Source: a virus. Taken from it: 64,000 nt of DNA. The notes under the pieces are model-generated. The model saw nothing but the letters and a program-made list of their open reading frames with translations. It was not told the DNA's origin and did not search any database. Positions 52,736 to 59,241 of this stretch are shown piece after piece (position 1 is the stretch's first letter; every line of letters begins with the position of its first letter). Location: the IMG/VR virus record IMGVR_UViG_3300042452_000781, positions 1-64,000 of that record; one strand, given 5' to 3'. A program made the position numbers and the translations under genes.

Positions 52736-52773
52736 TAGCGTGCCGTTTTGTATAAACGCGATTCGTTCGCTTC
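52736..52773 (-). repeat. Dispersed 48-nt repeat, inverted copy
   Basis: Read on the minus strand it gives AGCGAACGAATCGCGTTT and TACAAAACGGCACGC, i.e. the opposite orientation to all other copies. It lies in the helicase leader downstream of the promoter at 52792. Confidence 0.8.
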
Positions 52774-52791
52774 TATTCTGTTGTCTAATCT

Positions 52792-52821
52792 ATTCTAGCA
52801 ACTGCCGGTGGAATATGTCAA
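52792..52821 (-). promoter_or_regulatory. Helicase promoter TTGACA-N18-TAGAAT
   Basis: Minus strand TTGACA, 18-base spacer, TAGAAT. It would give a leader of about 140 nt before the helicase ATG. Confidence 0.65.
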
Positions 52822-52868
52822 GCCTTCTAACCATTAGGATTGCTTATCACCCAATAAACATAATAAAA

Positions 52869-52887
52869 GGCCCCCAATAAGGAGGCC
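52869..52887 (-). terminator. Terminator of the 78-aa gene
   Basis: Minus strand GGCCTCC, TTATT, GGGGGCC then TTTTATTAT. Confidence 0.8.
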
Positions 52888-52899
52888 CATTAACTATAC

Positions 52900-53136
52900 T
52901 CACATATTCTGAATATCAATATCAAGAGCTAAAGTAGTGTTAGGCTGCTTAAGTCTAATAATATCCCCCATAACTTCGCGCCGGCAAACTACACCAGTCC
53001 AACCCATAATTGACTTCGAGAGTCTAACAATTTGTATATCAGTTAGACAATCTGTTCTGATAATCTCCTGCCTGCTATAGCAGTCGTTAACACTGTTATC
53101 AATAAGGCCGACTTTTTCAACTATAATCTTAATCAT
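52900..53136 (-). CDS. Hypothetical protein (78 aa)
   Basis: MIKIIVEKVGLIDNSVNDCY leads a mixed alpha/beta protein ending PNTTLALDIDIQNM. No motif recognised. Single gene with its own terminator; upstream sequence TTGTAG-N17-GATATG is only a weak promoter candidate. The GGCCGG before the ATG (ACCCCGGCCATG) is shared with the gene at 53791. Confidence 0.6.
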   Translation of the reverse strand: MIKIIVEKVGLIDNSVNDCYSRQEIIRTDCLTDIQIVRLSKSIMGWTGVVCRREVMGDIIRLKQPNTTLALDIDIQNM

Positions 53137-53290
53137 GGCCGGGGTGTTGCTTTGGGACCTTCATATCCTACATCATCGGATGCCCTACAACCGACCAACC
53201 ATTGATGATCTTATCTTATGTGTCCGATAAGCAACGCTAATGTTCCAAACTGCTCCAACCATGCTAGGATAGTTTCAAGAACAAAATAAG

Positions 53291-53340
53291 AGCGAACGAC
53301 TCGCGTTTATAGAAAATGCCACGCTAATCCTGCTCTTAAC
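53291..53340 (+). repeat. Dispersed 48-nt repeat copy
   Basis: AGCGAACGACTCGCGTTT, then ATAGAAAATGCCACGC and TAATCCTGCTCTTA. Contains the hairpin GCGA-ACGAC-TCGC. Located between a terminator and the next leader. Confidence 0.9.
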
Positions 53341-53365
53341 TAATAATATAAAGATATAATAAAAG

Positions 53366-53383
53366 GCCCCCCAATAAGGGGGC
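53366..53383 (-). terminator. Terminator of the 133-aa gene
   Basis: Minus strand GCCCCC, TTATT, GGGGGGC then TTTTATTATA. Confidence 0.82.
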
Positions 53384-53389
53384 AATTAA

Positions 53390-53791
53390 CTATGCAAGAT
53401 CGCTCACAACTTCTGTACCATCCAGATAATGTGGAACACCGGCAATATAATCAATCGGCTCAAAGTTTCCGACTACATCCCACGTTTCGGTGGTGAGAAA
53501 ATTGTTTAGGGCAAACTCTGCAAACTTCATTGCGCCATCATTAGTCTTGAACTGCCCCAGATAATAATTGCATTCAGTAGTTGGGCCATCTGAAGTCATC
53601 TCAACCTTTACAAATAAGATTCCTAATTCTCTACCAGAACCTACCGTAAAGTTGATATAATACTGGAAGTCGTCAAATGCTGTTCGTATCGTATTGCTGT
53701 AAATGCCCCCTACAATCTGTTCTTGATTGTTTAGATAATTCCATACCAAACTTTGGTCTAGACCGATAGCCATAAACTTGTTGTTAATCAT
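53390..53791 (-). CDS. Hypothetical protein (133 aa)
   Basis: MINNKFMAIGLDQSLVWNYL; a soluble alpha/beta protein with TVGSGRELGILFVKVEMTSD and a helical segment AMKFAEFALNNFL. No family recognised. It is the first right-hand gene with a complete type A promoter cassette (53821-53875) and its own terminator, so it is probably expressed early and alone. Confidence 0.65.
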   Translation of the reverse strand: MINNKFMAIGLDQSLVWNYLNNQEQIVGGIYSNTIRTAFDDFQYYINFTVGSGRELGILFVKVEMTSDGPTTECNYYLGQFKTNDGAMKFAEFALNNFLTTETWDVVGNFEPIDYIAGVPHYLDGTEVVSDLA

Positions 53792-53820
53792 GGCCGGGGG
53801 TGTTGCTTTGGGACTCTTTA

Positions 53821-53875
53821 AGAATAAACCGGTTTGGCTAGTCTGTCAAGCCTTGACCGATAAGCGTTTCTTATC
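53821..53875 (-). promoter_or_regulatory. Type A promoter cassette for the gene at 53390
   Basis: TTGACA (53849-53844), 17-base spacer, TATTCT (53826-53821). Nine bases upstream is the inverted repeat GATAAG-N5-CTTATC at 53859-53875. Confidence 0.8.
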
Positions 53876-53895
53876 GTTGAATAAACATAAGAAAA

Positions 53896-53914
53896 GGCCC
53901 CCGATTGGAGGACC
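53896..53914 (-). terminator. Terminator of the AbrB-like gene
   Basis: Minus strand GGTCCTCC, AATC, GGGGGCC then TTTTCTTATG; one mismatch in the stem. Confidence 0.7.
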
Positions 53915-53929
53915 TTAACTATACCGAAA

Positions 53930-54544
53930 TCATCCAGGGAATTGTGTAGACAAGAAAGGAACTTCCGTCCAGATTCCTATAACCTTTGTATCATCCTGAA
54001 AGGGTTTAACTATAGACCAAACTTTATTGCGACTGAATAGATTACAGCCACAAAAATGCATAAGAATTCTGTTTAACCTTTCCTTAGTAGATTTGGGACC
54101 TCCACTTACACGCAGAATTACAACTTTACGCTTGAAATCTACTGCTGCGAACAGCTTTTTCTGGTGGTAAATGTTTAGAGCATCTTCACTACATTTGTGA
54201 TTGAAGTTTCTACCCGTTAGCACTACAGCATCGGTACGGTAGTTATAGTAATTCTGATGCCGGATTGCCTCAATCAGACTGCGAATGGCTGGAGATTTAG
54301 AAGGATAATTATTGGCATCATTAAATATATCAATCATTGCTTGATATTGTTTAGCCACTAAAATGGCCTCATAATAAGCAGTAAAGGCTACCTCGCCTGT
54401 TTTTTTGACTCTAGTATATCCTGCTGCCCTAATAAGTTCTGCACGGGAAGCATAATCGCTTCCTTTCTTGTTGTGCTCAAGTAGAGCTAATCCCGTAAGT
54501 CTTTCTTGTGTTGTGTAGTCAATAACAAGCTGTTGGCTGGTCAT
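53930..54544 (-). CDS. Protein (204 aa) with an AbrB-like N-terminus
   Basis: I choose the ATG at 54544 (MTSQQLVIDYTTQERLTGLA). The ORF extends 37 codons further, but that part lies in the shared intergenic leader. Residues 12-65 (GLALLEHNKKGSDYASRAEL, IRAAGYTRVKKTGEVAFTAY, YEAI) resemble the cyanobacterial AbrB-like (CalA) regulator domain: GKALL...K.EL...CGY....G.....FY.A. The rest, with a Cys-containing LMHFCGCNLFSRNKVWSIVK, is unrecognised. A regulator borrowed from the host is possible. Confidence 0.6.
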   Translation of the reverse strand: MTSQQLVIDYTTQERLTGLALLEHNKKGSDYASRAELIRAAGYTRVKKTGEVAFTAYYEAILVAKQYQAMIDIFNDANNYPSKSPAIRSLIEAIRHQNYYNYRTDAVVLTGRNFNHKCSEDALNIYHQKKLFAAVDFKRKVVILRVSGGPKSTKERLNRILMHFCGCNLFSRNKVWSIVKPFQDDTKVIGIWTEVPFLSTQFPG

Positions 54545-54584
54545 TTGTTTACTGGCAACCTGCCAGTGATTGGTTGACTTGCTT

Positions 54585-54690
54585 AGTATAGGGGCAGTTC
54601 TGGCTGATACTGGCTGCTGGTGTGCCAGTTGTAGAAGTGTCTGAGAGGCACCCACAAGCGTCTACAATGGCCTTAGAATACTCTTAACAA
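54585..54690 (-). repeat. Type B leader copy
   Basis: Minus strand contains ACACTTCTACAACTGGCACA, then CAGCCAGAACTGCCCC and TATACT (54590-54585) followed by a GCAAGTCAACC stretch. Conserved with 57363, 57955 and 58520. Confidence 0.8.
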
Positions 54691-54698
54691 CCTAGGAC

Positions 54699-54744
54699 AG
54701 CGAACGACTCGCGTTTATAGAAAATGCCACGCTAATCCTGCTTG
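54699..54744 (+). repeat. Dispersed 48-nt repeat copy
   Basis: AGCGAACGACTCGCGTTT, ATAGAAAATGCCACGC, TAATCCTGCT; hairpin GCGA-ACGAC-TCGC. Confidence 0.9.
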
Positions 54745-54772
54745 TTTATAAAAATATAAGAATATAAGAAAA

Positions 54773-54788
54773 GGCTCCCGAAAGAGCC
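54773..54788 (-). terminator. Terminator of the 89-aa gene
   Basis: Minus strand GGCTC, TTTCGG, GAGCC then TTTTCTT. Confidence 0.82.
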
Positions 54789-54796
54789 TCTATAAG

Positions 54797-55066
54797 TTAT
54801 GCTAATGCTCCAAGATTGCCTAACTGTATGGCTATCTTATGGGCGGCAATTCGTCGGTCGTTTAACATAAAAGTTGTCCGACCTTTGGAGATCCTACAAC
54901 TAATTTTAATATCAGTAAATCGCCCCTCTCCGGCATAACCTTGGCAGTGTAAGTCTGCCTCGCCTATAGCCCTTCCAGGCAAACCCATATTAGAAAGGGC
55001 TAACGTTTCAACATCCTTTCGCCGTTGGAAGTTCTGATCAAAGCTGGCGAGAGTGTAGGAAGCCAT
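54797..55066 (-). CDS. Hypothetical protein (89 aa)
   Basis: MASYTLASFDQNFQRRKDVE; a basic alpha/beta protein with GRFTDIKISCRISKGRTTFM and a C-terminal helix (RRIAAHKIAIQLGNLGALA). No family recognised. Single-gene unit between a type B leader and a terminator. Confidence 0.65.
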   Translation of the reverse strand: MASYTLASFDQNFQRRKDVETLALSNMGLPGRAIGEADLHCQGYAGEGRFTDIKISCRISKGRTTFMLNDRRIAAHKIAIQLGNLGALA

Positions 55067-55204
55067 TAGACTTGAGCGGTTGACTTGTTTATCCTAGAGG
55101 CAGTTCTGGCCGTTACTAGCTGCTGGTGTGCCGGTTGTAGAAGTGTCTGGAAGGGGCCTAGAAGAGCCTGCAAGGTGCTTAGAATACTCTTATCACCATA
55201 AGAC

Positions 55205-55249
55205 AGCGAACGACTCGCGTTTATAGAAAATGCCACGCTAATCCTGCTT
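55205..55249 (+). repeat. Dispersed 48-nt repeat copy
   Basis: Same sequence as the copy at 54699, followed by the terminator of the upstream gene. Confidence 0.9.
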
Positions 55250-55270
55250 GTTTATAAAAATATACAAAAA

Positions 55271-55294
55271 AAGAAGAGAACCGAATCTCTTCTT
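55271..55294 (-). terminator. Terminator of the 103-aa gene
   Basis: Minus strand AAGAAGAGA, TTCGGT, TCTCTTCTT then TTTTTG. Confidence 0.85.
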
Positions 55295-55305
55295 ATATCT
55301 TTATA

Positions 55306-55617
55306 TCAGTGCTTAGAACTCCAGGCTATAATCTTATTGGCTGCTACTTCAATAGAATCTGTATTACATTTACGAAACTTTTCTGTTTCAGACCTATTGA
55401 ATTGTTCAATCTTACCTGCTCCGATATGAAACATAGCATATCGGGAATTATGATAAATCCCGTTAATCCACTGTTCCATTGGATCTAACGAAACCTTGAC
55501 GATTAGACTGGCATTTTCTTCTCCACCTAGAGTGGATCTTTCCACATAATAATAAGGAAAGATTCCACTCAATAGTTCAATCAATTTGGTCTCGTCTTCG
55601 GTGGATGGGATGAACAT
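55306..55617 (-). CDS. Hypothetical protein (103 aa)
   Basis: MFIPSTEDETKLIELLSGIF; alpha/beta with a strand-rich centre (ENASLIVKVSLDPMEQWING) and a C-terminal helix (SIEVAANKIIAWSS). No family recognised. Served by a type A promoter cassette. Confidence 0.65.
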   Translation of the reverse strand: MFIPSTEDETKLIELLSGIFPYYYVERSTLGGEENASLIVKVSLDPMEQWINGIYHNSRYAMFHIGAGKIEQFNRSETEKFRKCNTDSIEVAANKIIAWSSKH

Positions 55618-55641
55618 TTGTATGGTTCTGGTGACTTTCTA

Positions 55642-55697
55642 AGAATAACAGGCTTGACCGTGGTTGTCAAGCCCCTGAACGATAAGCGTTTCTTATG
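55642..55697 (-). promoter_or_regulatory. Type A promoter cassette for the gene at 55306
   Basis: TTGACA (55670-55665), N17, TATTCT (55647-55642). Inverted repeat GATAAG-N5-CTTATG at 55681-55697; the stop codon TAA of the upstream gene is inside its CATAAG arm. Confidence 0.8.
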
Positions 55698-55881
55698 CCA
55701 AGCAGAAGTCAATAGTAGTTTTTACTCCATTGTTTACTTCAATCAACTTTAATGGTCCATCTTTTTTATCTAAGAAAGACCTAGCCTTTTCATAGGTCTT
55801 AAACTTACCTAAACAAGTGTCAAGAGTTGGGCCGAATTGATTGAAAGATGACCCTGGTCTTACTACTTCATAGGTTGACAT
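55693..55881 (-). CDS. Hypothetical protein (62 aa)
   Basis: The ATG at 55881 (MSTYEVVRPGSSFNQFGPTL) has GAGG upstream and is preferred to the TTG two codons earlier. Contains CLGKFKTYEKARSFLDKKDG, a short alpha/beta unit resembling small domains that read KTYxEArxFL; no function known. Confidence 0.6.
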   Translation of the reverse strand: MSTYEVVRPGSSFNQFGPTLDTCLGKFKTYEKARSFLDKKDGPLKLIEVNNGVKTTIDFCLA

Positions 55882-55911
55882 AATCAATCCTCAGTGGTGG
55901 TTGACTTTTTA

Positions 55912-55966
55912 AGAATAAACCATCTGCAAGGGTATGTCAAGCCTTGAATGATAAGCATTGCTGATG
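55912..55966 (-). promoter_or_regulatory. Type A promoter cassette for the gene at 55693
   Basis: TTGACA (55940-55935), N17, TATTCT (55917-55912). Degenerate inverted repeat GATAAG-N5-CTGATG at 55950-55966. Confidence 0.78.
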
Positions 55967-55990
55967 GCCCGAAGGCTTGACATACATTAA

Positions 55991-56010
55991 GAGGTAGAAT
56001 AATCTACCTC
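55991..56010 (-). terminator. Hairpin at the 3' end of the gene at 56021
   Basis: GAGGTAGA, ATAA, TCTACCTC: perfect 8-bp stem, weak T-run (TTAATGTA), so a moderate terminator. Confidence 0.6.
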
Positions 56011-56020
56011 TTATTAGTTT

Positions 56021-56497
56021 TTATTGAAATTTACCCCTTGCAACCTGTAGTTCAAGAATAAACTTATCAAGTTCTTCTTTTTTGTAGAAGTATATATTAC
56101 AACTGCGGCCAGCATCATTCCAAACCTCAACGCTAACAATCGTTTGAACCCCTTCTGTAACCGGGTTGCCATTAGTTCCACCATATTCTCGCTTAATATA
56201 GTAAACTTCATAAGTATCTAAACCAGAGAGCGGAAGAATTGGCGTGTTATTGTAGATTTCTTCCCGTTCTTTGCGTCTCTGTTCTTTATAATCTTCTACT
56301 TGTTTGGCCACTTCTTCTACATTTTCGGTTATACCAACCTTTTTAATTGCACCATTAAGATCATGTTTGGGAAAATTAAATGCTGCAGCAGAGTGAACAC
56401 TAGTATCTGTATCTTGGGCCAGAAGCCTTAGGATACTTGTTGGGGTGTTTCCATTCTGGAGATCGATAATGTCCTGAATCTGTTCAGTGGTGGCCAT
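56021..56497 (-). CDS. Protein (158 aa) with one LRV-like unit
   Basis: MATTEQIQDIIDLQNGNTPT leads into SILRLLAQDTDTSVHSAAAF, which matches the repeat unit NTPPETLTILAQDEDxxVR of the LRV protein at 50375. A charged helix (EEVAKQVEDYKEQRRKEREE) and a beta-rich C-terminal domain (YEVYYIKREYGGTNGNPVTE, FYKKEELDKFILELQVARG) follow. Function unknown. Confidence 0.68.
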   Translation of the reverse strand: MATTEQIQDIIDLQNGNTPTSILRLLAQDTDTSVHSAAAFNFPKHDLNGAIKKVGITENVEEVAKQVEDYKEQRRKEREEIYNNTPILPLSGLDTYEVYYIKREYGGTNGNPVTEGVQTIVSVEVWNDAGRSCNIYFYKKEELDKFILELQVARGKFQ

Positions 56498-56524
56498 TTG
56501 ATCTTGTTGCTTTGGGACTTTTTA

Positions 56525-56579
56525 AGAATAAACCTTTTTAGTCAGCCTGTCAAGCCTTGAATGATAAGCACTGCTGATG
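56525..56579 (-). promoter_or_regulatory. Type A promoter cassette for the gene at 56021
   Basis: TTGACA (56553-56548), N17, TATTCT (56530-56525). Degenerate inverted repeat GATAAG-N5-CTGATG at 56563-56579. Confidence 0.78.
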
Positions 56580-56634
56580 GTCCGAAGGCTTGACATACTG
56601 ACTTCTCTGCTGCTATACTTTAAGAAAGAAAATA

Positions 56635-56682
56635 AGCGAACGACTCGCGTTTATAGAAAATGCCACGCTAATCCTGCTCTTA
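56635..56682 (+). repeat. Dispersed 48-nt repeat copy
   Basis: AGCGAACGACTCGCGTTT, ATAGAAAATGCCACGC, TAATCCTGCTCTTA. The only copy next to a type A cassette instead of a type B leader. Confidence 0.9.
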
Positions 56683-56709
56683 GATAAAAATATAAGAATA
56701 TAAGAAAAA

Positions 56710-56726
56710 GCCTCCAATAAGGAGGC
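56710..56726 (-). terminator. Terminator of the 97-aa gene
   Basis: Minus strand GCCTCC, TTATT, GGAGGC then TTTTTC. Confidence 0.85.
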
Positions 56727-56738
56727 ATAAGAATATGT

Positions 56739-57032
56739 TTATCGATCAATAATAAATCCTATTTTGTGTACCCCATCAGGAATTTCTCCAAGTATAACTT
56801 CATATTTGTAAATACCGTTATTTTCATTACTTACCTCGTGAAATGGAATCTCAACTTCTAATAATTCGTCGGGATCAATACAATCAATTCTAATATCATC
56901 TCCAAAATACTCGGCGGTTTCCTCCGGTAAGGAAACCTCCATTTCTTTACAAAATTGTAACACTTTAATGTGTTTTTGGTGCTCCAGATCTAAAGGTGAG
57001 CGAAAACCCTTTACACTGATTGACACTGACAT
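56739..57032 (-). CDS. Hypothetical protein (97 aa)
   Basis: MSVSISVKGFRSPLDLEHQK; acidic, with a helix KHIKVLQFCKEMEVSLPEET and a beta-rich acidic end (CIDPDELLEVEIPFHEVSNE, ILGEIPDGVHKIGFIIDR). No family recognised. Confidence 0.65.
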   Translation of the reverse strand: MSVSISVKGFRSPLDLEHQKHIKVLQFCKEMEVSLPEETAEYFGDDIRIDCIDPDELLEVEIPFHEVSNENNGIYKYEVILGEIPDGVHKIGFIIDR

Positions 57033-57058
57033 TGTTTTGATTGGTTGGGGACTTTTTA

Positions 57059-57113
57059 AGAATAACAGGAGTTTAGGCGGTTGTCAATGGTTGATTGATA
57101 AGAACTGCTTATC
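57059..57113 (-). promoter_or_regulatory. Type A promoter cassette for the gene at 56739
   Basis: TTGACA (57087-57082), N17, TATTCT (57064-57059). Perfect inverted repeat GATAAG-N5-CTTATC at 57097-57113. Confidence 0.8.
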
Positions 57114-57114
57114 G

Positions 57115-57336
57115 TTACCAATTCGCTGCAATTTCCTTGGCATTATCGCCAAGGAAACTATAACAAGCATCGGGAACTGGCCTACCCAAAATTTGACAAC
57201 AACGCACCAATTCATCGCCGTCTGCCTGTATCCTGACCATGCCGTAGCAATTTACATTTAACCATTTCTTGGGGTCTTCGCTGGGAGTGGCTGGAATGTA
57301 GGCCATGGCGCCATTCAAATCACGGGCAATTAACAT
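57115..57336 (-). CDS. Hypothetical protein (73 aa)
   Basis: MLIARDLNGAMAYIPATPSE; small alpha/beta protein with WLNVNCYGMVRIQADGDELV and RCCQILGRPVPDACY, four Cys in the second half. No family recognised. Ends two bases before the inverted repeat of the next cassette. Confidence 0.62.
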   Translation of the reverse strand: MLIARDLNGAMAYIPATPSEDPKKWLNVNCYGMVRIQADGDELVRCCQILGRPVPDACYSFLGDNAKEIAANW

Positions 57337-57362
57337 GGTTGCGGAGATCTGTTGACCTGTTC

Positions 57363-57476
57363 AGTATAGGGGCAGTTCTGGCTGATACCGGTTGGTGGTG
57401 TGCCAGTTGTAGAAGTGTCTGAGAGGCGTCTGGATGGGGCTGTAATGGCGTTAGAATACCTTTAACACCATAAGAC
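57363..57476 (-). repeat. Type B leader copy for the gene at 57115
   Basis: TATACT at 57368-57363 with the conserved upstream CAGAACTGCCCC and ACACTTCTACAACTGGCAC stretches. Nearly identical to the leader at 57955. Confidence 0.8.
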
Positions 57477-57523
57477 AGCGGGCGAACCGCGTTTATAGAA
57501 AATGCCACGCTAACCCTGCTCTT
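57477..57523 (+). repeat. Dispersed 48-nt repeat copy, stem variant
   Basis: Starts AGCGGGCGAACCGCGTTT: the hairpin is GCGG-GCGAA-CCGC, a compensatory change relative to GCGA/TCGC elsewhere. Confidence 0.9.
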
Positions 57524-57550
57524 AGATAAAAATATAAGAATATAAGAAAA

Positions 57551-57566
57551 GGCCCCCGAAGGAGCC
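57551..57566 (-). terminator. Terminator of the 103-aa gene at 57617
   Basis: Minus strand GGCTCC, TTCG, GGGGCC-type stem then TTTTCTT. Confidence 0.78.
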
Positions 57567-57616
57567 TTTATATTACCAATTATTACTAAACCTTATTTTA
57601 TATACACCAGACGAGA

Positions 57617-57928
57617 TCAAGATGGGCCGTGCAGGTTAGGCGTAAACCACGGGAACCACCCGTCAATAAAAAAGTTGTACGTGTGACATTTGAAATCTGG
57701 GCCTACAATAACCCAATGTCCGTCCGGATTACATCCTGGTAGCCCAATTTCAGTCCAATATATCCAGGCTCTCCTAGTTGTTCTCTTCGTGAATTCAGAT
57801 GGCTCTACACCTACCTTTACCATAACATCTTCGGTGGGTAAATCTGCAATCTGGGCCCATATGGGGCAACCAGTCTTTGGTGCGGATTCAATTGGCTCCA
57901 TTTTTTGGCCGTTAACGGTGATAGTCAT
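57617..57928 (-). CDS. Protein (103 aa) with a DUF551-like opening
   Basis: MTITVNGQKMEPIESAPKTG contains PIESAPKTG, typical of the phage and bacterial 'W-x-PIExAPKDG' family (DUF551-like), followed by the Trp-rich RRAWIYWTEIGLPGC and DGWFPWFTPN. Function of the family is unknown. Type B leader and own terminator. Confidence 0.65.
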   Translation of the reverse strand: MTITVNGQKMEPIESAPKTGCPIWAQIADLPTEDVMVKVGVEPSEFTKRTTRRAWIYWTEIGLPGCNPDGHWVIVGPDFKCHTYNFFIDGWFPWFTPNLHGPS

Positions 57929-57954
57929 GGTGGTTTGGATCGGTTGACTTGTTC

Positions 57955-58068
57955 AGTATAGGGGCAGTTCTGGCTGATACCGGTTGGTGGTGTGCCAGTT
58001 GTAGAAGTGTCCTAGAGGCGTCTGGATGGGGCTGTAATGGCGTTAGAATACTCTTAACAACCTGACAC
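57955..58068 (-). repeat. Type B leader copy for the gene at 57617
   Basis: TATACT at 57960-57955, followed by GAACAAGTCAACC and preceded by the conserved GGCACACCACCAACCGG block. Confidence 0.8.
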
Positions 58069-58115
58069 AGCGTAAGAAGCGCCTAAACACAAACGGGCAC
58101 GCTAATCCTGCTCTT
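58069..58115 (+). repeat. Dispersed 48-nt repeat copy, diverged
   Basis: AGCGTAAGAAGCGCCTAA, then ACAAACGGGCACGC and TAATCCTGCTCTT. The stem becomes GCGT-AAGAA-GCGC (one G.U wobble). Confidence 0.85.
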
Positions 58116-58142
58116 TTTAAGAATATAAATAATACCAAAAAA

Positions 58143-58157
58143 CCTCCAATAAGGAGG
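58143..58157 (-). terminator. Terminator of the 108-aa gene
   Basis: Minus strand CCTCC, TTATT, GGAGG then TTTTTTGG. Confidence 0.8.
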
Positions 58158-58164
58158 CTATTGT

Positions 58165-58491
58165 TTATACTGACTGTAAGAACTGTAAAGACTTAACTAA
58201 ATCTCTTTTTACCCATGTTGGTAGATTATTATACTGATCACTTTCAATAATATCTTCATGGATGATTAGACATCCTTTGATATAACAATTACCTTTCCGA
58301 CCTTTCATTTCATTTACATTATTTACGGTTATTGCGGCTTGCATATTCCAAAAGAAAGACGAAACATTGTCGGCTAATTTCTGGCTGTTACTACCCTTAA
58401 GGTTTAGCCTATTAGCTAGTCTCCTGCCCGTCATTGTTGAAAAATGACGTAGAAACGGGATCTGTTCATTGGTGGGGAAGGGGCAGATCAT
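58165..58491 (-). CDS. Hypothetical protein (108 aa)
   Basis: MICPFPTNEQIPFLRHFSTM, basic, with GRRLANRLNLKGSNSQKLAD and a C-terminal helix (TWVKRDLVKSLQFLQSV). No family recognised. Type B leader upstream. Confidence 0.63.
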   Translation of the reverse strand: MICPFPTNEQIPFLRHFSTMTGRRLANRLNLKGSNSQKLADNVSSFFWNMQAAITVNNVNEMKGRKGNCYIKGCLIIHEDIIESDQYNNLPTWVKRDLVKSLQFLQSV

Positions 58492-58519
58492 CGGCTTGCC
58501 TGGGGTGGTTGACTTGTTT

Positions 58520-58634
58520 AGTATAGGGGCAGTTCTGGCCGTTACTGATTGGTGGTGTGCCAGTCTTAGAAGTGTCCTAGAGGCACGTCTGAAGCGTCTG
58601 CAATGGCCTTAGAATACTCTTAACAACCTAGGAC
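58520..58634 (-). repeat. Type B leader copy for the gene at 58165
   Basis: TATACT at 58525-58520 followed by AAACAAGTCAACC. Confidence 0.8.
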
Positions 58635-58681
58635 AGCGAACGACTCGCGTTTATACAAAACGGCACGCTAATTCTGCTCTT
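58635..58681 (+). repeat. Dispersed 48-nt repeat copy
   Basis: AGCGAACGACTCGCGTTT, then ATACAAAACGGCACGC and TAATTCTGCTCTT; closest to the inverted copy at 52736. Confidence 0.9.
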
Positions 58682-58710
58682 AACTAATAATATAAAGATA
58701 TAAAAAAAGA

Positions 58711-58722
58711 CTCCCGAAGGAG
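58711..58722 (-). terminator. Terminator of the 139-aa gene at 58737
   Basis: Minus strand CTCC, TTCG, GGAG with flanking pairs, then TCTTTTTTT. Confidence 0.75.
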
Positions 58723-58736
58723 CCTTATTAAATCAA

Positions 58737-59156
58737 TCAACAAGAAGGTTGAAAGTATATCTTATCGGTTGGAGTCATAATTGTAGTAATAACTCCATCA
58801 TCACTTACTGTAGTCTTTTCCTCTAACCAATAAAATGCAGTTTCAAGTCTGCCACCCTTTCGTATAAGTTCTCTTTCCTCTTCAGTTAGATTATCCCACT
58901 TGTTTAATACTTTACGACCATCCAGGCCGATTGTAAGTAATAGGGTGTGCTTATCAAGCATTGATTGCCATTTAGCATAAGCATAAGACGTTAATGCCTC
59001 TTGCTTATATTTTGGGAGCCTCTTAAAGGCTGGCTCCGCGTATAGATTATTAAGGCCATCTTTGGCATGGTTTAGATTTTGTCTGTAACTTACTGCCGCA
59101 GATATGGCTCCATTGATTCTGGCCTGATAGTTTGAATAAACATCGGTGGTGGCCAT
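58737..59156 (-). CDS. Hypothetical protein (139 aa)
   Basis: MATTDVYSNYQARINGAISA; mostly helical (QEALTSYAYAKWQSMLDKHT, NLTEEERELIRKGGRLETAF) with a short beta end. No family recognised. Type A cassette upstream, own terminator. Confidence 0.66.
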   Translation of the reverse strand: MATTDVYSNYQARINGAISAAVSYRQNLNHAKDGLNNLYAEPAFKRLPKYKQEALTSYAYAKWQSMLDKHTLLLTIGLDGRKVLNKWDNLTEEERELIRKGGRLETAFYWLEEKTTVSDDGVITTIMTPTDKIYFQPSC

Positions 59157-59185
59157 GGTGGTTTGTGGGGCTGGGGGACTTTTTA

Positions 59186-59241
59186 AGAATATCAGGAGCT
59201 TGAGAGGTTGTCAAGCCCCTGAACGATAAGCAGTTCTTATC
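59186..59241 (-). promoter_or_regulatory. Type A promoter cassette for the gene at 58737
   Basis: TTGACA (59214-59209), N17, TATTCT-position hexamer (59191-59186). Perfect inverted repeat GATAAG-N5-CTTATC at 59225-59241, overlapping the TGA of the upstream gene. Confidence 0.8.

Noticed and set aside
54545-54655. The N-terminal 37-codon extension of the AbrB-like gene
   Set aside because: It lies in the same repeated leader and would place coding sequence over the TATACT element; the ATG at 54544 is the sensible start.
57320-57508. A minus-strand ORF (MAFSINAVRPLSYGVKGILT) upstream of the 73-aa gene
   Set aside because: It translates the type B leader; the same peptide phrase (SQTLLQLAHQQPVSARTAPI) appears in the leader upstream of 54544, showing that it is repeated regulatory DNA, not a gene.
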